From Daphnia carinata (Eukaryota > Arthropoda > Branchiopoda > Diplostraca > Daphniidae), in NCBI RefSeq assembly GCF_022539665.2, contig NC_081336.1, positions 2,232,001 through 2,296,000 of the forward strand: a stretch of 64,000 bases of DNA. Direction: 5' to 3'. A program made the translations under genes and the position numbers. Position 1 is the first letter of the stretch. Every line of letters begins with the position of its first letter. Positions 10,876 through 20,729 of the stretch are shown here, piece after piece. The notes under the pieces were generated by a model that searched no databases, had not been told where the DNA came from, and was given only the letters and a program-made list of their open reading frames with translations.

Positions 10876-13800
10876 ATGGCCGACGACGACAGCAGGCGTG
10901 GTGTTTCGAATATGGCAGATGCCGACACTACACAGCAAAGCACCGATAATCCACAGGTGAAAGTAAGAAAACAGGTAACATAATTCGTGTTGTACGTTTT
11001 AACGCTAGCCATTTCTATTTCAGACTTCTGAAAAACATACAAATTCTACTGAGGCTGAGGTAGTTGCAACTGAGCCTACTGAAAAGTTGGCGGAAAATGA
11101 GAAAACACTACCCGATGAGCAAGTTATACCAAAGAATTCCACAGAAGTGATTCCAACAGCCAGCAAAGTTTCTGAAGAAAAACAAAGTTTGTTGGCAAAG
11201 GCCAGAGAAGAGCTTAACAAAGCCAAGGAGGAATCAGCACGAGCAAGAGATGAAGTTGAAAAAGCAAAAAAAGATCTTGCTGTTGCAAAGCAGGATACTT
11301 GTGCAGCAAATCGAACTGCTCCTGAAGAAAAACAACAAACTGATGAAATAAATCTTAGTCTCTCACAACCAACTCTAAAAGCTAAGGTAGAAGAAGAAAT
11401 GCCTAGCCAATCCGATACAGTTTCGGCCATTGCCAAACAGGTGGATAACACCAAGAATCAGCCAGAACAAGAGACACAGCTAGATATACAGAAGGGAGAA
11501 AATCTGGTTAAGGATGATTCTGTAAACTCAAATCAAAATTGTCACGCCATTTCAAGAAATACAGAAGATGGTACTGACAAACCAGCTAAAACCCCTGAAT
11601 CTCAATTAGCAATGGAATGTAAATCAACTGTTGATATGACAGAAGCAGAACCAAATACAGACAGCTTGAAAGAAATTGGTGAAAAACAAAGAGATAATAA
11701 CAAAGAAGGCGAACATGTTGAATCAATAGCCCAAAAAGAAGAGGAAGTTAAGGATGAGTCTCATTTAGAAGAAAATCAGCCAGTAGAAGACCAAGGAAGC
11801 AATCCAGAAGAAGAAAAGAATGAAGAAGCTGGACTAGTTGAAGGTGAAAATGAAGAAGGTGAAGTTATCGAAGATGAAGAAGAAGAGGCAGTTGAAGGTG
11901 AACATGAAGAAGATGAGATTGTAGAAGGTGAACGTGAAGAAGGGGACGGGGAAGAAAGTGACGAAGAAGACACCCCAGCCAAACCGTTAGATGACGATGA
12001 AGACCGTCGAAACCCTCAGTATATTCCAAAGCGGGGTGGGTTTTACGAACACGATGACAGAAATCGCGAGGAGGTTGAGGAAGCAGTCACGTAATTAAAA
12101 CTTCGTTTGATAATTTAATTTACCAGAATGTACAAGACTTGAAATTTAGGGAGGAACCTGAAGTGGAGGAGAAACCGAAGAAGAATAGGAGTGAAGCTAT
12201 TGATCGTTGGGGTCATGACATGTTCGACCCGAACCAACAAGGACCGAAGACTGGCGATGAATTGGTAGATGCTTACGGATATGACATACGTCAAGAAGAA
12301 GGAGCTCCAAGGTATTCTGTCTCGTAAGCCAGCCTATCGTGCATCTTAATTAATCGCCGACAAATTTACAGAGCTCGTCGTCGCAGGCGTTATGGTCGTG
12401 GGCCTAACAAGTACGATCGTACTTGGGAGGACGAAGATGCGTATTCACGACCGCGTGGACGTGGTGGTGCTGCTACTCGAGGCGGCCCATCGGAACGTGG
12501 TTCTGGATTCGACCGCAATTCCGATGGCCGCCCGCAACGCTCTCAGCGCCAAGAAATGCCTAAAAAGGATGAATTCCCAGCACTTTCAGAAAATCGACAA
12601 GAACCTAGAGCCCAAGGGGAGAATAACCCGAAACCGTCTTCGCAATCCAATTGGAGAGAAGGTGAAAGGGGAGTTGCAATGACCGGAGGTAGTGAACGCC
12701 GTGGAGGTGGTAACGGTAGCAGCAGCAATAACAGTAAGGCAAACGCCATATCTTTCCGACGAGGAGGTGGTGGCCGAACGTTCGAAGAGCGTCGAGAATC
12801 GAAAGAATCTAAGGCAGTTAAAATCCGTGGTGAAAATTTGCCCCAGTCTGGTGAGCCCAATGAGCAGAACACTGCCGAGCAACCACCGAAAGAGAACTTC
12901 AGAAGCCCCAGGAAAGCAGGTGGTGAGGCTTCCACTCGTGGTGCGAGCTCTCGTGGAGGGAGCTCGCGAGGCTCAGGTAACCGCGGAGATGGAGCAATGT
13001 ACGCAGGCTCGTCTCGCGGTGGTGGATCAGATGCTGCACCACGAGGAAGAGGAGCTCCCAACGCCCGTGGCCGCCGTAACGATAATCCCAATTGGGATAG
13101 AGGAGACGGAGGAAACATTCGAGGTGGTGCATCTCATCAAGGATTCTCACGTGGCCAAAGGGCTTCCCAGGATGTGCGAATGGATCATCGCGGTCCGTAC
13201 GAGGAACCACGAGGGCGAGGAAGAGGTAAATTTGGCCGACCGATGGAAGGAAATTCCGAGCAAGCTGTTGTGAGCGGAATGGAACAGGTGCGCATTGAAG
13301 ATCAATCTGCGCCGTCGCGTAATCAAGATACCGGTCGGTCGAAGCGATATTCGTCTCAGCGACAGAGGATGACGACTCCTCCGCCAGCCAATACAGGGCC
13401 CTCGGTGATTCAACAGCCATCTTATCCAATTGCTGCTGGAGGAAATACGGCATACTATGCTTCATATAACGATTCACAGCCCCCAAATTTCGTCTCGGCA
13501 GCTCCAGCTCCTCTACTTCCGATGGCTGTAACAGCACAAGGTGCACCGCCATCGTTTATTGCACAGACGATGTATCCTGCTGGTCCCGGTCCAGCCCCTT
13601 TCAATGCTGGTCCATATCAAGGATATCCTCCGGCTGCAGCGCCTCCAGCTGTCCCAGTGGGCGTTCCCATCGGTTCACCGACCCAGGACAACATGTATGG
13701 CGGCGGTATCATGTACTATGATCCCGGAAGACAGGTATTGGGCATTTTAATTTTCAAAGAATATGTGCCGTGTTTATTTTAACTTCGTTTTTTTTTTTTC

Positions 13801-13926
13801 TTTAAGCAGCCTATTAGGCACGGAACGCAACCTACGCGGAGAGCCAAAGCTGCTATACCCATCGTTGCACCTGACAACGACGTTGACAGTTATTTAATTT
13901 CTGGACGACGACCTAATCATGAATAA
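10876..13926 (+). CDS. CASC3: CASC3 / Barentsz (MLN51), exon junction complex core component
   Basis: Fourth core subunit of the exon junction complex; its SELOR region clamps eIF4A3 and RNA, and the protein supports mRNA localisation, NMD and translation. Exons 10876-10974, 11024-12090, 12150-12311, 12372-13734, 13810-13926; 2808 nt, 935 residues. Order: Lys/Glu coiled-coil-like N-terminus, a long Glu/Gly acidic run (about residues 270-330), the SELOR core in two parts (RRNPQYIPKRGGFYEHDDR, then DRWGHDMFDPNQQGPKTGDE and LVDAYGYDIR), a basic RRRRRYGRGPNKYDR stretch, then a long Arg/Gly/Ser-rich tail and a Pro/Ala-rich C-terminus. The intron after exon 2 was placed at GTAATT..TTTAG because the alternatives hit a stop. 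The last acceptor is a tandem CTTTAAG/CAG (NAGNAG), so one Gln may be optional. Longer than the human protein (about 700 residues) mainly through low-complexity tails. Its 3' end converges with LETMD1, 270 bp apart. Confidence 0.93.
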
Positions 13927-14195
13927 CAATTTCTTGACTTACCCGACATCGTCCTCCACTCAACCATCGTTTGTCTTATATGAAGCCCTGATGAGCGACG
14001 CCTTTTTTTTTTTTTTGTTCTTTTTTTAAATTTTCAACTTACAAAATATTTCTTTTTTGGGTTAACAAAGATAAAGGGCAATTGACAAACAGGTATTATT
14101 TTGTCGTGCTATTTTAACATTCATTATTTCACAATCCAAATTTACATACACACTTAGCTTCAAAGACTAGTTGTGATCACACGGATAGAATTTGG

Positions 14196-15680
14196 TTATT
14201 GAATCAGCACACGATTAGTTGGTTGGTTATATGCTAGCAAAATGGGGCAATGAAGAATGAGAGAATATGTCGATGGTTCGACGTGAACGGAGACTGCAAT
14301 CCACCGTTCCAAATATTTAGCCATGTCTTCAATTCTCATATTAGAAGGATTTAGTCCACGGATGAAGCAAGCCTGAAAAATACGTATAAACGGACATAGG
14401 TAAGGTGAAGTGAGAAATAGTGTGTAAGCTGACATACAGAACGCAGTTCCTCCAAAGACAACGATACCACTCCTTCACGTTTCAGGGCTCTATCTTTATT
14501 GAGAATCTCTTCTGCTCTTTGGGACAATCGACGTCGGCGGGACCAAAGTGTATGCATACCGTGAACTTTCAACAGTTGATTCTGGATATCAAAAATATAA
14601 TTTTTTTTTTTTAATCACCGGATGTTCTATAGCTTCCCAGTGAAAAGAAACATAACCTACTTTGTGACGTGGGTACAAACAGTTAAGATGGAATGGTTCC
14701 CCTTGAAATAAGATTTTCAAATCTAATATCTCTTCAACAGTTGGATGTACACCACTGGCGAGTTTAGACAGGATTTTACTCAATTTCTCCTCTATGTTTT
14801 TTGCACTAACCGAAGATATCCTTGCTTGCATGCATCGGAAAACTGGTCGGAAATGCTGAACGCACTTTTTGTGATCATGAAGCGCAAAGTCAAGCCGCTG
14901 CTGAAGTGACCAAAAATGGGAAGAGAGCAATTGTTTTGGAAGGAGATAGCTATACAAAACAAAATGAGTAATACGATTCAGAATATTTCATGCAAACTAT
15001 ACAAGAAAAACTTTTTTAAAATCATACTTACGCCAAAGGAAAAATGATGTAATTGGCAAAAGGTAAAGCACTAATGAGAAGAACTGGTGAGACTCTCAAC
15101 ATTTCTCTAGGCACTAGAAAAAAATAACAACAAACACTACTATAAGAAACACAATGTACTATAACTCTGTTCTACTTCGGTAGAAGATTTCCATATCCTT
15201 CAGCCCCAAACAATGAATTCCTCCACCATTTTTCTTGGCATTCCGGATAAGAGTCTTTACTTTAACAAAAGCTTTGGTATCGTGGTAAAGCTCTTTGATG
15301 CCCACAGAGAAAACCCTATAGACCCTATACAAAATGATTATAAACAGACCTTATATTTTTAAATATTTTCCTTTACTGTTTAATCTATGACATACTTCAT
15401 TGCCTTTGGAAAACGCACCTCCAGAATTTTGTCATAGTTTCTTACATAGTCAACATACTTGGTCAAGGCATAACTTTTGATTTCTTTTGAAACTTTATGT
15501 CCCACATCTTGTACCCTCTTCTTTACAGTGCTGTTATTAGATCCATTTCTTGAGGGGAAAATATTACAGCTATAGTATATTAACAGGTCTAAATAGAATT
15601 TAAAAAATACCTCATTACCTGGAAAGAAAGTGATGTGAAATTTTTACGCAACTCAAAATTCGACGGCTATTGGAAAACAT
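14196..15680 (-). CDS. LETMD1: LETM1 domain-containing protein 1
   Basis: Mitochondrial inner-membrane protein with a LETM1-type ribosome-binding domain, related to human LETMD1 (HCCR). Exons 15619-15680, 15396-15548, 15176-15324, 15032-15113, 14661-14949, 14438-14581, 14196-14372; 1056 nt, 351 residues, close to the human 360. Recognisable pieces: an Arg/Ser N-terminus suited to mitochondrial import (MFSNSRRILSCVKISHHF), VDYVRNYDKILEVRFPKAMK, the membrane segment LRVSPVLLISALPFANYIIF, then LLPKQLLSSHFWSLQQRLDF, and near the end ACFIRGLNPSNMRIEDMAKY. These match human counterparts such as PPFANYLVF, FPRQLLIRHFW and LRGLNSTHIGEDRC. All internal joins are in phase. The gene is read toward CASC3 and its promoter faces the accessory block to the right. 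Confidence 0.92.
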
Positions 15681-16835
15681 TGTGCCCCACTGTAAAGTAT
15701 AAGGCAAAGAGATGCTCACCGAAGACTACAGCAAATATCAAGTGTTTACGTAACTTTCTTCAATGGATAAATAATAATTAAACTAAACAAATACCAATCA
15801 TTTAAAACAAGTTTAAGTTACAGTCTCATTTGTTTATTTACGCGAGTGCCTAAAGTGTGAAAGTTAATGGCGGAGTGTTTTTCGACTTGAATTGCATAAC
15901 TCAACGCGGAGCCGTGTTTCACGGTTTAGAAGCTTTTACGTTTTACTACATTCAGTTCAGTCAAACTTTGAAAAAATTTTGACAACCGATAAAAATCACA
16001 CAGCATAATAAAAAAATTTTACGCTGATTTTGATAAAGTTATCGGTTTTCTCGCTAAACCAGCCGTTTTAAAAATAAAGGAAAATAAAGTGATATTAGTG
16101 CATCAACCATATTTTCGTTATTACATTTATTTAAAAAACTGTAAGATCAATGAAAAAATAAATTGATTCCCGTAATTTTCATTCAATTCTGAATCGAAGT
16201 TATGTGCTTCTTGAAGCAAATTTTAGATTTGGCCAAAAATAGAGGATATTGCATCCCCTAGTGTACCATGGTCTCGCGGATGGCATGCTGATTTTTATGG
16301 GTTCGAATCATTGGTTTTATTTTATTTAAATATTGCTTTTTGTGTTTAACAATTTTTTTGCCTCTTCCCGTCGATCCATCCCCTTTCTGCCGAGAGGCCT
16401 GTTGAAGTGGTTCGCGGAAAATTTCTAGAGTAAAGATTTAAAAGAGATCTGGATGTTGAACATGGCTCGATTACCAGCTGATTTCTCGTCAGCGGTTGCT
16501 GGCTTTCAATAAAGTTGGCCATTACACACTGGGAAAACAGTTCAGTTTTATTCCCTTTGCCGGTAAAAAAAAAAGAATGAAGCCAAAAGGGACCAGCCAC
16601 ACGGCAACTTCGTTTCGCCCTGATTTCGCATTTTCTACATATTTTCTTTTGTTGGCGGGTAACTTATGGAAATTTGGCAACGGTTTTCTTGTTTCGTTTG
16701 GTTATTACAAAATTCCACATATCCACCGCTTTAGATTTTGGAAAGATTATTCGAAAAGCTCGTGTGCTGTGTTCGAATTCCAGAAATTGCATTTTCGCTT
16801 GTCCCAGTTTTGAAATCAACCAATAATATAAAACA
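15681..16835. other. Intergenic: LETMD1 promoter region and upstream of the SAE1 remnant
   Basis: AT-rich sequence with the LETMD1 promoter at its left end. At about 16260-16315 a stretch ending in GGGTTCGAATC looks like an isolated tRNA T-arm (polymerase III B-box-like), possibly a tRNA-derived repeat fragment, but no D-arm partner is clear. Frames at 16346-16813 overlap on both strands and have no recognisable product. Confidence 0.45.
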
Positions 16836-17756
16836 ATGGTGGCTGAAGAAGTAACAATCAGTGAAGCAGAAACAGCACTATTCGACCGGCAGATTAGACG
16901 ATGGGGATTGGAAGCACAAAAACGGTATGTCAACAGCTAATGACAGTTGAAAAGTGTATTTAATTTGACTATCAATATATTTATCATTTATTGCAGTCTG
17001 CAGGCAGCCAGATTTCTACTGATAGAGCTAGGAGGATTGGGTGCTGAAATTGCCAAGAACGAGACTTTGTCTGGTATCAAATCTCTGACTGCTGGATCAC
17101 AGGATTGCCATTGCAAATTCTGCCAATTTCTTAATCCCTCTAGAGAATGTTGAGGGAAATGTAAGCTCAACATTTTCTTTACCTGTATATTTGCCTTTTT
17201 GGTTTCCATGTTTTTGTATTCAATGCTGTAGGTGGTTGAGGCATCTTTGGAGAGAGTTCAACGCTTGAATCTAATGATGGAAATTTTAACTGACACAGAA
17301 AATATTACAGCCATGAATGAAGACTTCTTTGGCCAGTTTAATGTTGTCTGTGCCAAACGACTGGCAGTCGAAGAGTCCATCAGGATTAATGATATCTGCC
17401 GCAAACACAGCACCCATTCTATTCAGGCGATGTGCTTGGATTTGGTGGTTTCTTTATTGTGGATTTGCTTGAACATGAATATTCTGAGTAAGTATCCTAT
17501 CTAACTTTTCTGCATTTACAGGCTATGTTAATATTTGTTTTTGTTATTCAGAGAAGTGACAGTTCCTGCTGCAACCTCTAAATATTGTTGCAAGGCAAAG
17601 AATAGTGATCCAAGTGAAACAAAAACTGTCAAACATGTTTTAAACTATATTCCATTGCAAGCTGCCTTTGAGGCTGATGCTTCTCAACTTAGCAAGAGGA
17701 GTTGGCAGCGTATCAAAAGCCATTTCATCATGATGAAAAGTACAGATTACGGATGA
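16836..17756 (+). pseudogene. SAE1: SUMO-activating enzyme subunit 1 (SAE1/Aos1), unprocessed truncated pseudogene
   Basis: SAE1 is the adenylation-domain partner of the SUMO E1. Four ancestral exons can be seen at 16836-16924, 16997-17160, 17232-17487 and 17552-17756, with intact GT-AG borders, so this is a genomic duplicate and not a retrocopy. Exon 1 reads ALFDRQIRRWGLEAQKR; exon 2 carries the nucleotide-binding GLGAEIAKN. A frameshift near 17090 moves the frame off the LLDHRIAIANSANF continuation, and a second near 17412 moves it off FYSGDVLGFGGFFIVDLL, so the full protein cannot be read. Homology stops near SHFIMMK and the C-terminal half of the enzyme (about 120 residues in the human protein) is absent; a stop follows at 17754-17756. 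A functional copy is presumably elsewhere. A sequencing or assembly error could explain one frameshift but not the missing 3' half. Confidence 0.82.
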
Positions 17757-18572
17757 ACTACAGATGCTTGTGTATCGATTAGCATTGTTATCTATTGTTT
17801 TAACCACAGGTTTGCTGATGTTCCGGTCTCAAATGAAACGCGACCGAAAAATGAATGCATACTTGTGAGTATTGACCAGACAGATGTCGCGGTTCTTCAT
17901 TAATCATCAGTCTCCTTGTTAATGTGTTCGAAAAAGGAAAACTTCAAATAGTTAGAAAAATGCCAACATTAGAGAGTGCGTTGGATAGTGGAGACCGTCG
18001 TACACAACACAAACACACTCACCCGTTAAGGCCATCATAACAGTTCCGACATTTGTGTCACATGGGGAAGAGAAACATTTTGACCGTGGAATGATGCATC
18101 ACTCGTGTTAATCGTAATTAATTAAAATTTTAAAATCTACATAGTAAAAAAGGTCATTGAAAGTACTTCCCTCTATTTCTGCTGCTCGAAAAATCTTAAT
18201 CTTATTTCGCATTAAAAGCCTAAATTATTTAAAGTTGCTCGAAAATTCTGTTTTCTCTCTTCTTTCGAATGGTAGGTTTTTCCAATTAATTACACAATTG
18301 ATTGTTACATGGACTTATTACTTTTTTCTGTATCACGACAAATGCTTTTTTCCTAATTTGTCTTACACGATTTTCCCCGGCTACATAACCATGGCAAATG
18401 ACTGTCAATGGATGACTTTAACAATCAATGATTACTTTGTAACTTTTGTTTTATTAATTATTAGGAACCATTTATACAATCACGCACATTTGACACATTT
18501 TATTACAACTGACACATTTACATAATTAACACCAGAAACATACACACACACATGACACCAATTACACTTTCT
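17757..18572. other. Intergenic between the SAE1 remnant and the tRNA-like array
   Basis: AT-rich sequence. A 122-codon frame at 18157-18525 is rich in Phe, Leu and Tyr codons as expected of AT-rich noncoding DNA and has no recognisable product. A short AC-rich run lies at about 18540-18556, beside the left end of the tRNA-like array. Confidence 0.45.
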
Positions 18573-18642
18573 GTAACTATTGGGTATTGAACCCTAATAT
18601 TCGGCATAGCTTGCCTATGCTCAACCATTGAGCTATAGTCCC
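18573..18642 (-). repeat. tRNA-like module, family I, left copy
   Basis: Folds as a 70 nt cloverleaf: acceptor GGGACTA/TAGTTAC (one mismatch and one G-T), perfect D stem GCTC/GAGC with loop AATGGTT, anticodon arm with loop AAGCTAT, T-loop TTCAATA. The anticodon position reads GCT (Ser) but position 33 is A where tRNAs have U, so function as a decoder is doubtful. Partner of the module at 20730. Confidence 0.55.
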
Positions 18643-18746
18643 ATATAATTTCAATGTTTTATACCTTGAGTCAACGCACGATCATTTTGTATAGTCAATG
18701 TTTTCTTCTTGCTATGGTATTTGCCAGTTTGATCAAAGGTAGCATA

Positions 18747-18818
18747 AGTATCATGGCTAATTTGTAAAGCGTCTGGCTACGGTGTCAATATATGAAGGTT
18801 CAAACCCAGTACGATGCT
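18747..18818 (+). repeat. tRNA-like module, family II, copy 1
   Basis: Acceptor AGTATCA can pair with CGATGCT at six of seven positions; D-arm GGCTAATTTGTAAAGC; T-arm AAGGTTCAAACCC. The centre shares GGCTACGGT with copies 2 and 4 but gives no convincing anticodon stem. Outer-arm partner of the module at 20554. Confidence 0.45.
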
Positions 18819-18938
18819 AAACACTTGGGCTAAATTCATAAATTCTTTCTCTCTTTTATAGCTTGGGTCACAATATTATTATACAGTCAATGTATCTCAT
18901 CTCGATATGCTATTTTTAGTCTCCTTTGTTACGATATA

Positions 18939-19010
18939 AGTGTTGCAGCTTATATGTAGAGTGTCCGGCTACGGTACAAGAATTCTATGGTTCAAATCCA
19001 GTCAGATGTA
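18939..19010 (+). repeat. tRNA-like module, family II, copy 2
   Basis: Shares GCTTATATGTAGAGTGTCC, GGCTACGGTA and TGGTTCAAATCCAGTC with the inverted module at 20554. The acceptor ends do not pair well. Probably a non-functional tRNA-derived repeat unit. Confidence 0.45.
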
Positions 19011-19145
19011 AAAACTTATCCGTATTCATACATATCATAACCAAGTAGAATAAATTTGTTGTTATTCATAATTTTGAAAATGTGTAATAGATGGCGGTTC
19101 GCTGTACTGATTGATAGTCTCATCAACAAAGTGGTATGATTGAAA

Positions 19146-19217
19146 AGTGATATAGCTGTTGTGTAGAGTGTCCGTCTGTGGTGCCAGGAGACATAGGTTC
19201 AAATCCAGTAAAAATCG
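19146..19217 (+). repeat. tRNA-like module, family II, copy 3
   Basis: Reads TATAGCTGTTGTGTAGAGTG then TCCGTCTGTGGTGCCAGG and AGGTTCAAATCCAGT. It is the copy immediately before the family III module, equivalent in position to the inverted module at 20554. Confidence 0.45.
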
Positions 19218-19308
19218 CAAGCAAACAATTCACATTTTTCTGATTCTTAATATTGAATGTGTAATACGGTATCTTGAAATAACCTGCAAATATAGTTTGC
19301 AATAAACT

Positions 19309-19378
19309 GTAACTCATGGCTTAATGGTAGAGCATCGCCTTCGAAAGTCGAATGTACATGGATCGATCCCCAAAAGAT
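19309..19378 (+). repeat. tRNA-like module, family III, left copy
   Basis: Starts GTAACTCATGGCTTAATGG, D-arm ending GTAGAGC, anticodon loop TTCGAAA with U33 present (anticodon CGA would be Ser), T-arm region GGATCGATCC instead of the usual TTCGA loop. Inverted partner lies at 20396-20470. Confidence 0.45.
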
Positions 19379-19512
19379 AATCTTATAATTGAATGTATCC
19401 AGAATATAAGTGAGTAAATATATATATTTATCTTAAAACATGCAATAGATATTATTCTAAGTGTAAATATGTTGTCCTTAATAGATTCAGAAAAACAGAC
19501 AATGTGATTACA

Positions 19513-19586
19513 TGATTCATGGCTCAGTGGTTGAGCATCGGCCTTGTACGCCGAAGATTGAGGGTTCAAGTCCCAAATAAATTCAA
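19513..19586 (+). tRNA. tRNA-like module, possible tRNA-Thr(UGU), function uncertain
   Basis: The best anticodon arm in the array: stem TCGGC/GCCGA pairs perfectly around loop CTTGTAC, with U33 present and anticodon TGT (Thr, ACA codons). D-arm GCTC-AGTGGTT-GAGC is perfect and the T-arm is GAGGG-TTCAAGT-CCCAA. The acceptor stem is poor (TGATTCA against AAATTCA), which argues against a functional tRNA. Related to family III at the 5' end. Confidence 0.4.
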
Positions 19587-19924
19587 TGAATATAATTGTT
19601 GCCAATTGAAACGATATGCAAACAAAGTTATATACTTTGAAATGAATGAAGCACCATGTAAACGTTTTCGAAGTGTCGGAATAGATGTGCTATGATCTAT
19701 CTTACGGCTAGCTTAACGCCTACGGTTAAAATCCGTTGTAAAACGTCAGTTTCTAATTACTCAGTACAGAGAAACATAATTTATTTATTAAAATTTGTTA
19801 CTGGTTACGAGATTAACTGTTAGTAAAATATCCGTTCGCGTGCTTCGCACGAAGTTTCCCAACTCGACTGGCCCCGTGGAATCGTGACACCGGGGAAGGT
19901 AGGAAGCCCGTGGAATCGGAAACC

Positions 19925-19996
19925 TGACCTGGGAATCGAACCAGGAGACTTCGAGTTGGGAAGCGGACGCCTTGCCTTTCTGGCATCCGCCCCCCT
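19925..19996 (-). repeat. GC-rich tRNA-like element with flanking hairpin
   Basis: On the minus strand a GC-rich unit with a D-arm-like GCC..GGC and a strong T-arm CTGG-TTCGATT-CCAG. Around it lie inverted repeats (CCCAACTCGA near 19858 against TCGAGTTGGG near 19951, and a CTTCGTGCGAAG-type hairpin near 19845), so the segment can fold over roughly 150 nt. It sits near the centre of the palindromic array and is much more GC-rich than its surroundings. Not assignable to a tRNA isotype with confidence. Confidence 0.4.
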
Positions 19997-20079
19997 ATAT
20001 CCCCCCATTGGGATTTGGTTTTTTATTGACTCGCGCGCACTGTCACATTAATGTGTTGAAATCTTAAACTTTACTGTAG

Positions 20080-20152
20080 TGTCACAAGTAGCTCAATGGT
20101 AGAGCGTAAGTCTAGTAAGTTGATATATGTGGGTTCGAATCCCAATGAAGTG
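20080..20152 (+). repeat. tRNA-like module with canonical D- and T-arms
   Basis: D stem GCTC/GAGC with loop AATGGTA, T-arm GTGGG-TTCGAAT-CCCAA (canonical T-loop), anticodon loop CTAGTAA with U33 and anticodon AGT (Thr). The anticodon stem has mismatches and the acceptor ends do not pair, so it is probably a pseudo-tRNA. Confidence 0.4.
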
Positions 20153-20395
20153 TAATGTGTATGGTAAATATCATGTACGGTAGTGGCCCAAATTGATATG
20201 TCAATTATTTTATAAATCAATGTTTAAAATCAACAAACTGATTTCTCAAGCGAGGCTATAACTTCAATTCGCAGCAATATTGCTGCCTCAAGTAATGTTT
20301 TATATAGATTATATATTATTGCTATCAATTGCAATGTTAGAACCATTTGATATCACAGTAGCGCATAGTTGCAGCGCATCTTTAATCATATAGTT

Positions 20396-20470
20396 GAACT
20401 CTCGAATGAGGATCGATCCCTAAATATTCGACTTACGAAGCCGATGCTCTACCATTGAGCCATGAGTTAC
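20396..20470 (-). repeat. tRNA-like module, family III, inverted copy
   Basis: Minus strand starts GTAACTCATGGCTCAATGG; D stem GCTC/GAGC perfect; anticodon stem TCGGC/GTCGA around loop TTCGTAA (U33 present, anticodon CGT); T-arm region AGGGATCGATCCT. Together with its spacer toward 20554 it mirrors the left copy at 19309. Confidence 0.45.
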
Positions 20471-20553
20471 ATTCTACAGAAACCATTTTTGCAAGTCATC
20501 TCAGGACATGCTATTTTACATATTCAATAAAATGGTAACAAATTTACCTATTG

Positions 20554-20624
20554 ATTTGGACTGGATTCGAACCTCAGCCTTCTGCTACCGTAGCCGGACA
20601 CTCTACACATAAGCTATGATACTT
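20554..20624 (-). repeat. tRNA-like module, family II, inverted copy
   Basis: Minus strand reads AGTATCATAGCTTATGTG, then GTAGAGTGTCCGGCTACGG and GAGGTTCGAATCCAGTC with a canonical T-loop. Part of the 246 bp right arm matching 18573-18818. Confidence 0.45.
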
Positions 20625-20729
20625 ATACAAACACTTTTCAGATTGACAAAAAATATGGCGAGGCGACAAACATTTACTATACAATATTACCGTGCATTGA
20701 CTAAAGGTATAAAAGAAAAAATTTTGTAT

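Noticed and set aside
11020-11454. 144-codon minus-strand frame in CASC3
   Set aside because: It is the antisense shadow of the coding exon; Ser/Phe-rich composition mirrors the Glu/Lys codons of the real gene.
12543-13552. Long minus-strand frames (191 and 217 codons) opposite the CASC3 RG-rich exon
   Set aside because: GC-rich Arg/Gly coding generates open antisense frames; no splice structure or known similarity.
16346-16933. Overlapping frames on both strands upstream of the SAE1 remnant
   Set aside because: Mutually overlapping, no recognised product, partly covering SAE1 exon 1 in antisense.
18157-18525. 122-codon plus-strand frame rich in Phe, Leu and Tyr
   Set aside because: Typical of AT-rich noncoding DNA; no signal, splice or similarity support.
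19820-20008. 62-codon minus-strand frame across the GC-rich tRNA-like element
   Set aside because: It is open because the repeat is GC-rich; the same bases fold as tRNA-like hairpins, so a protein is not supported.
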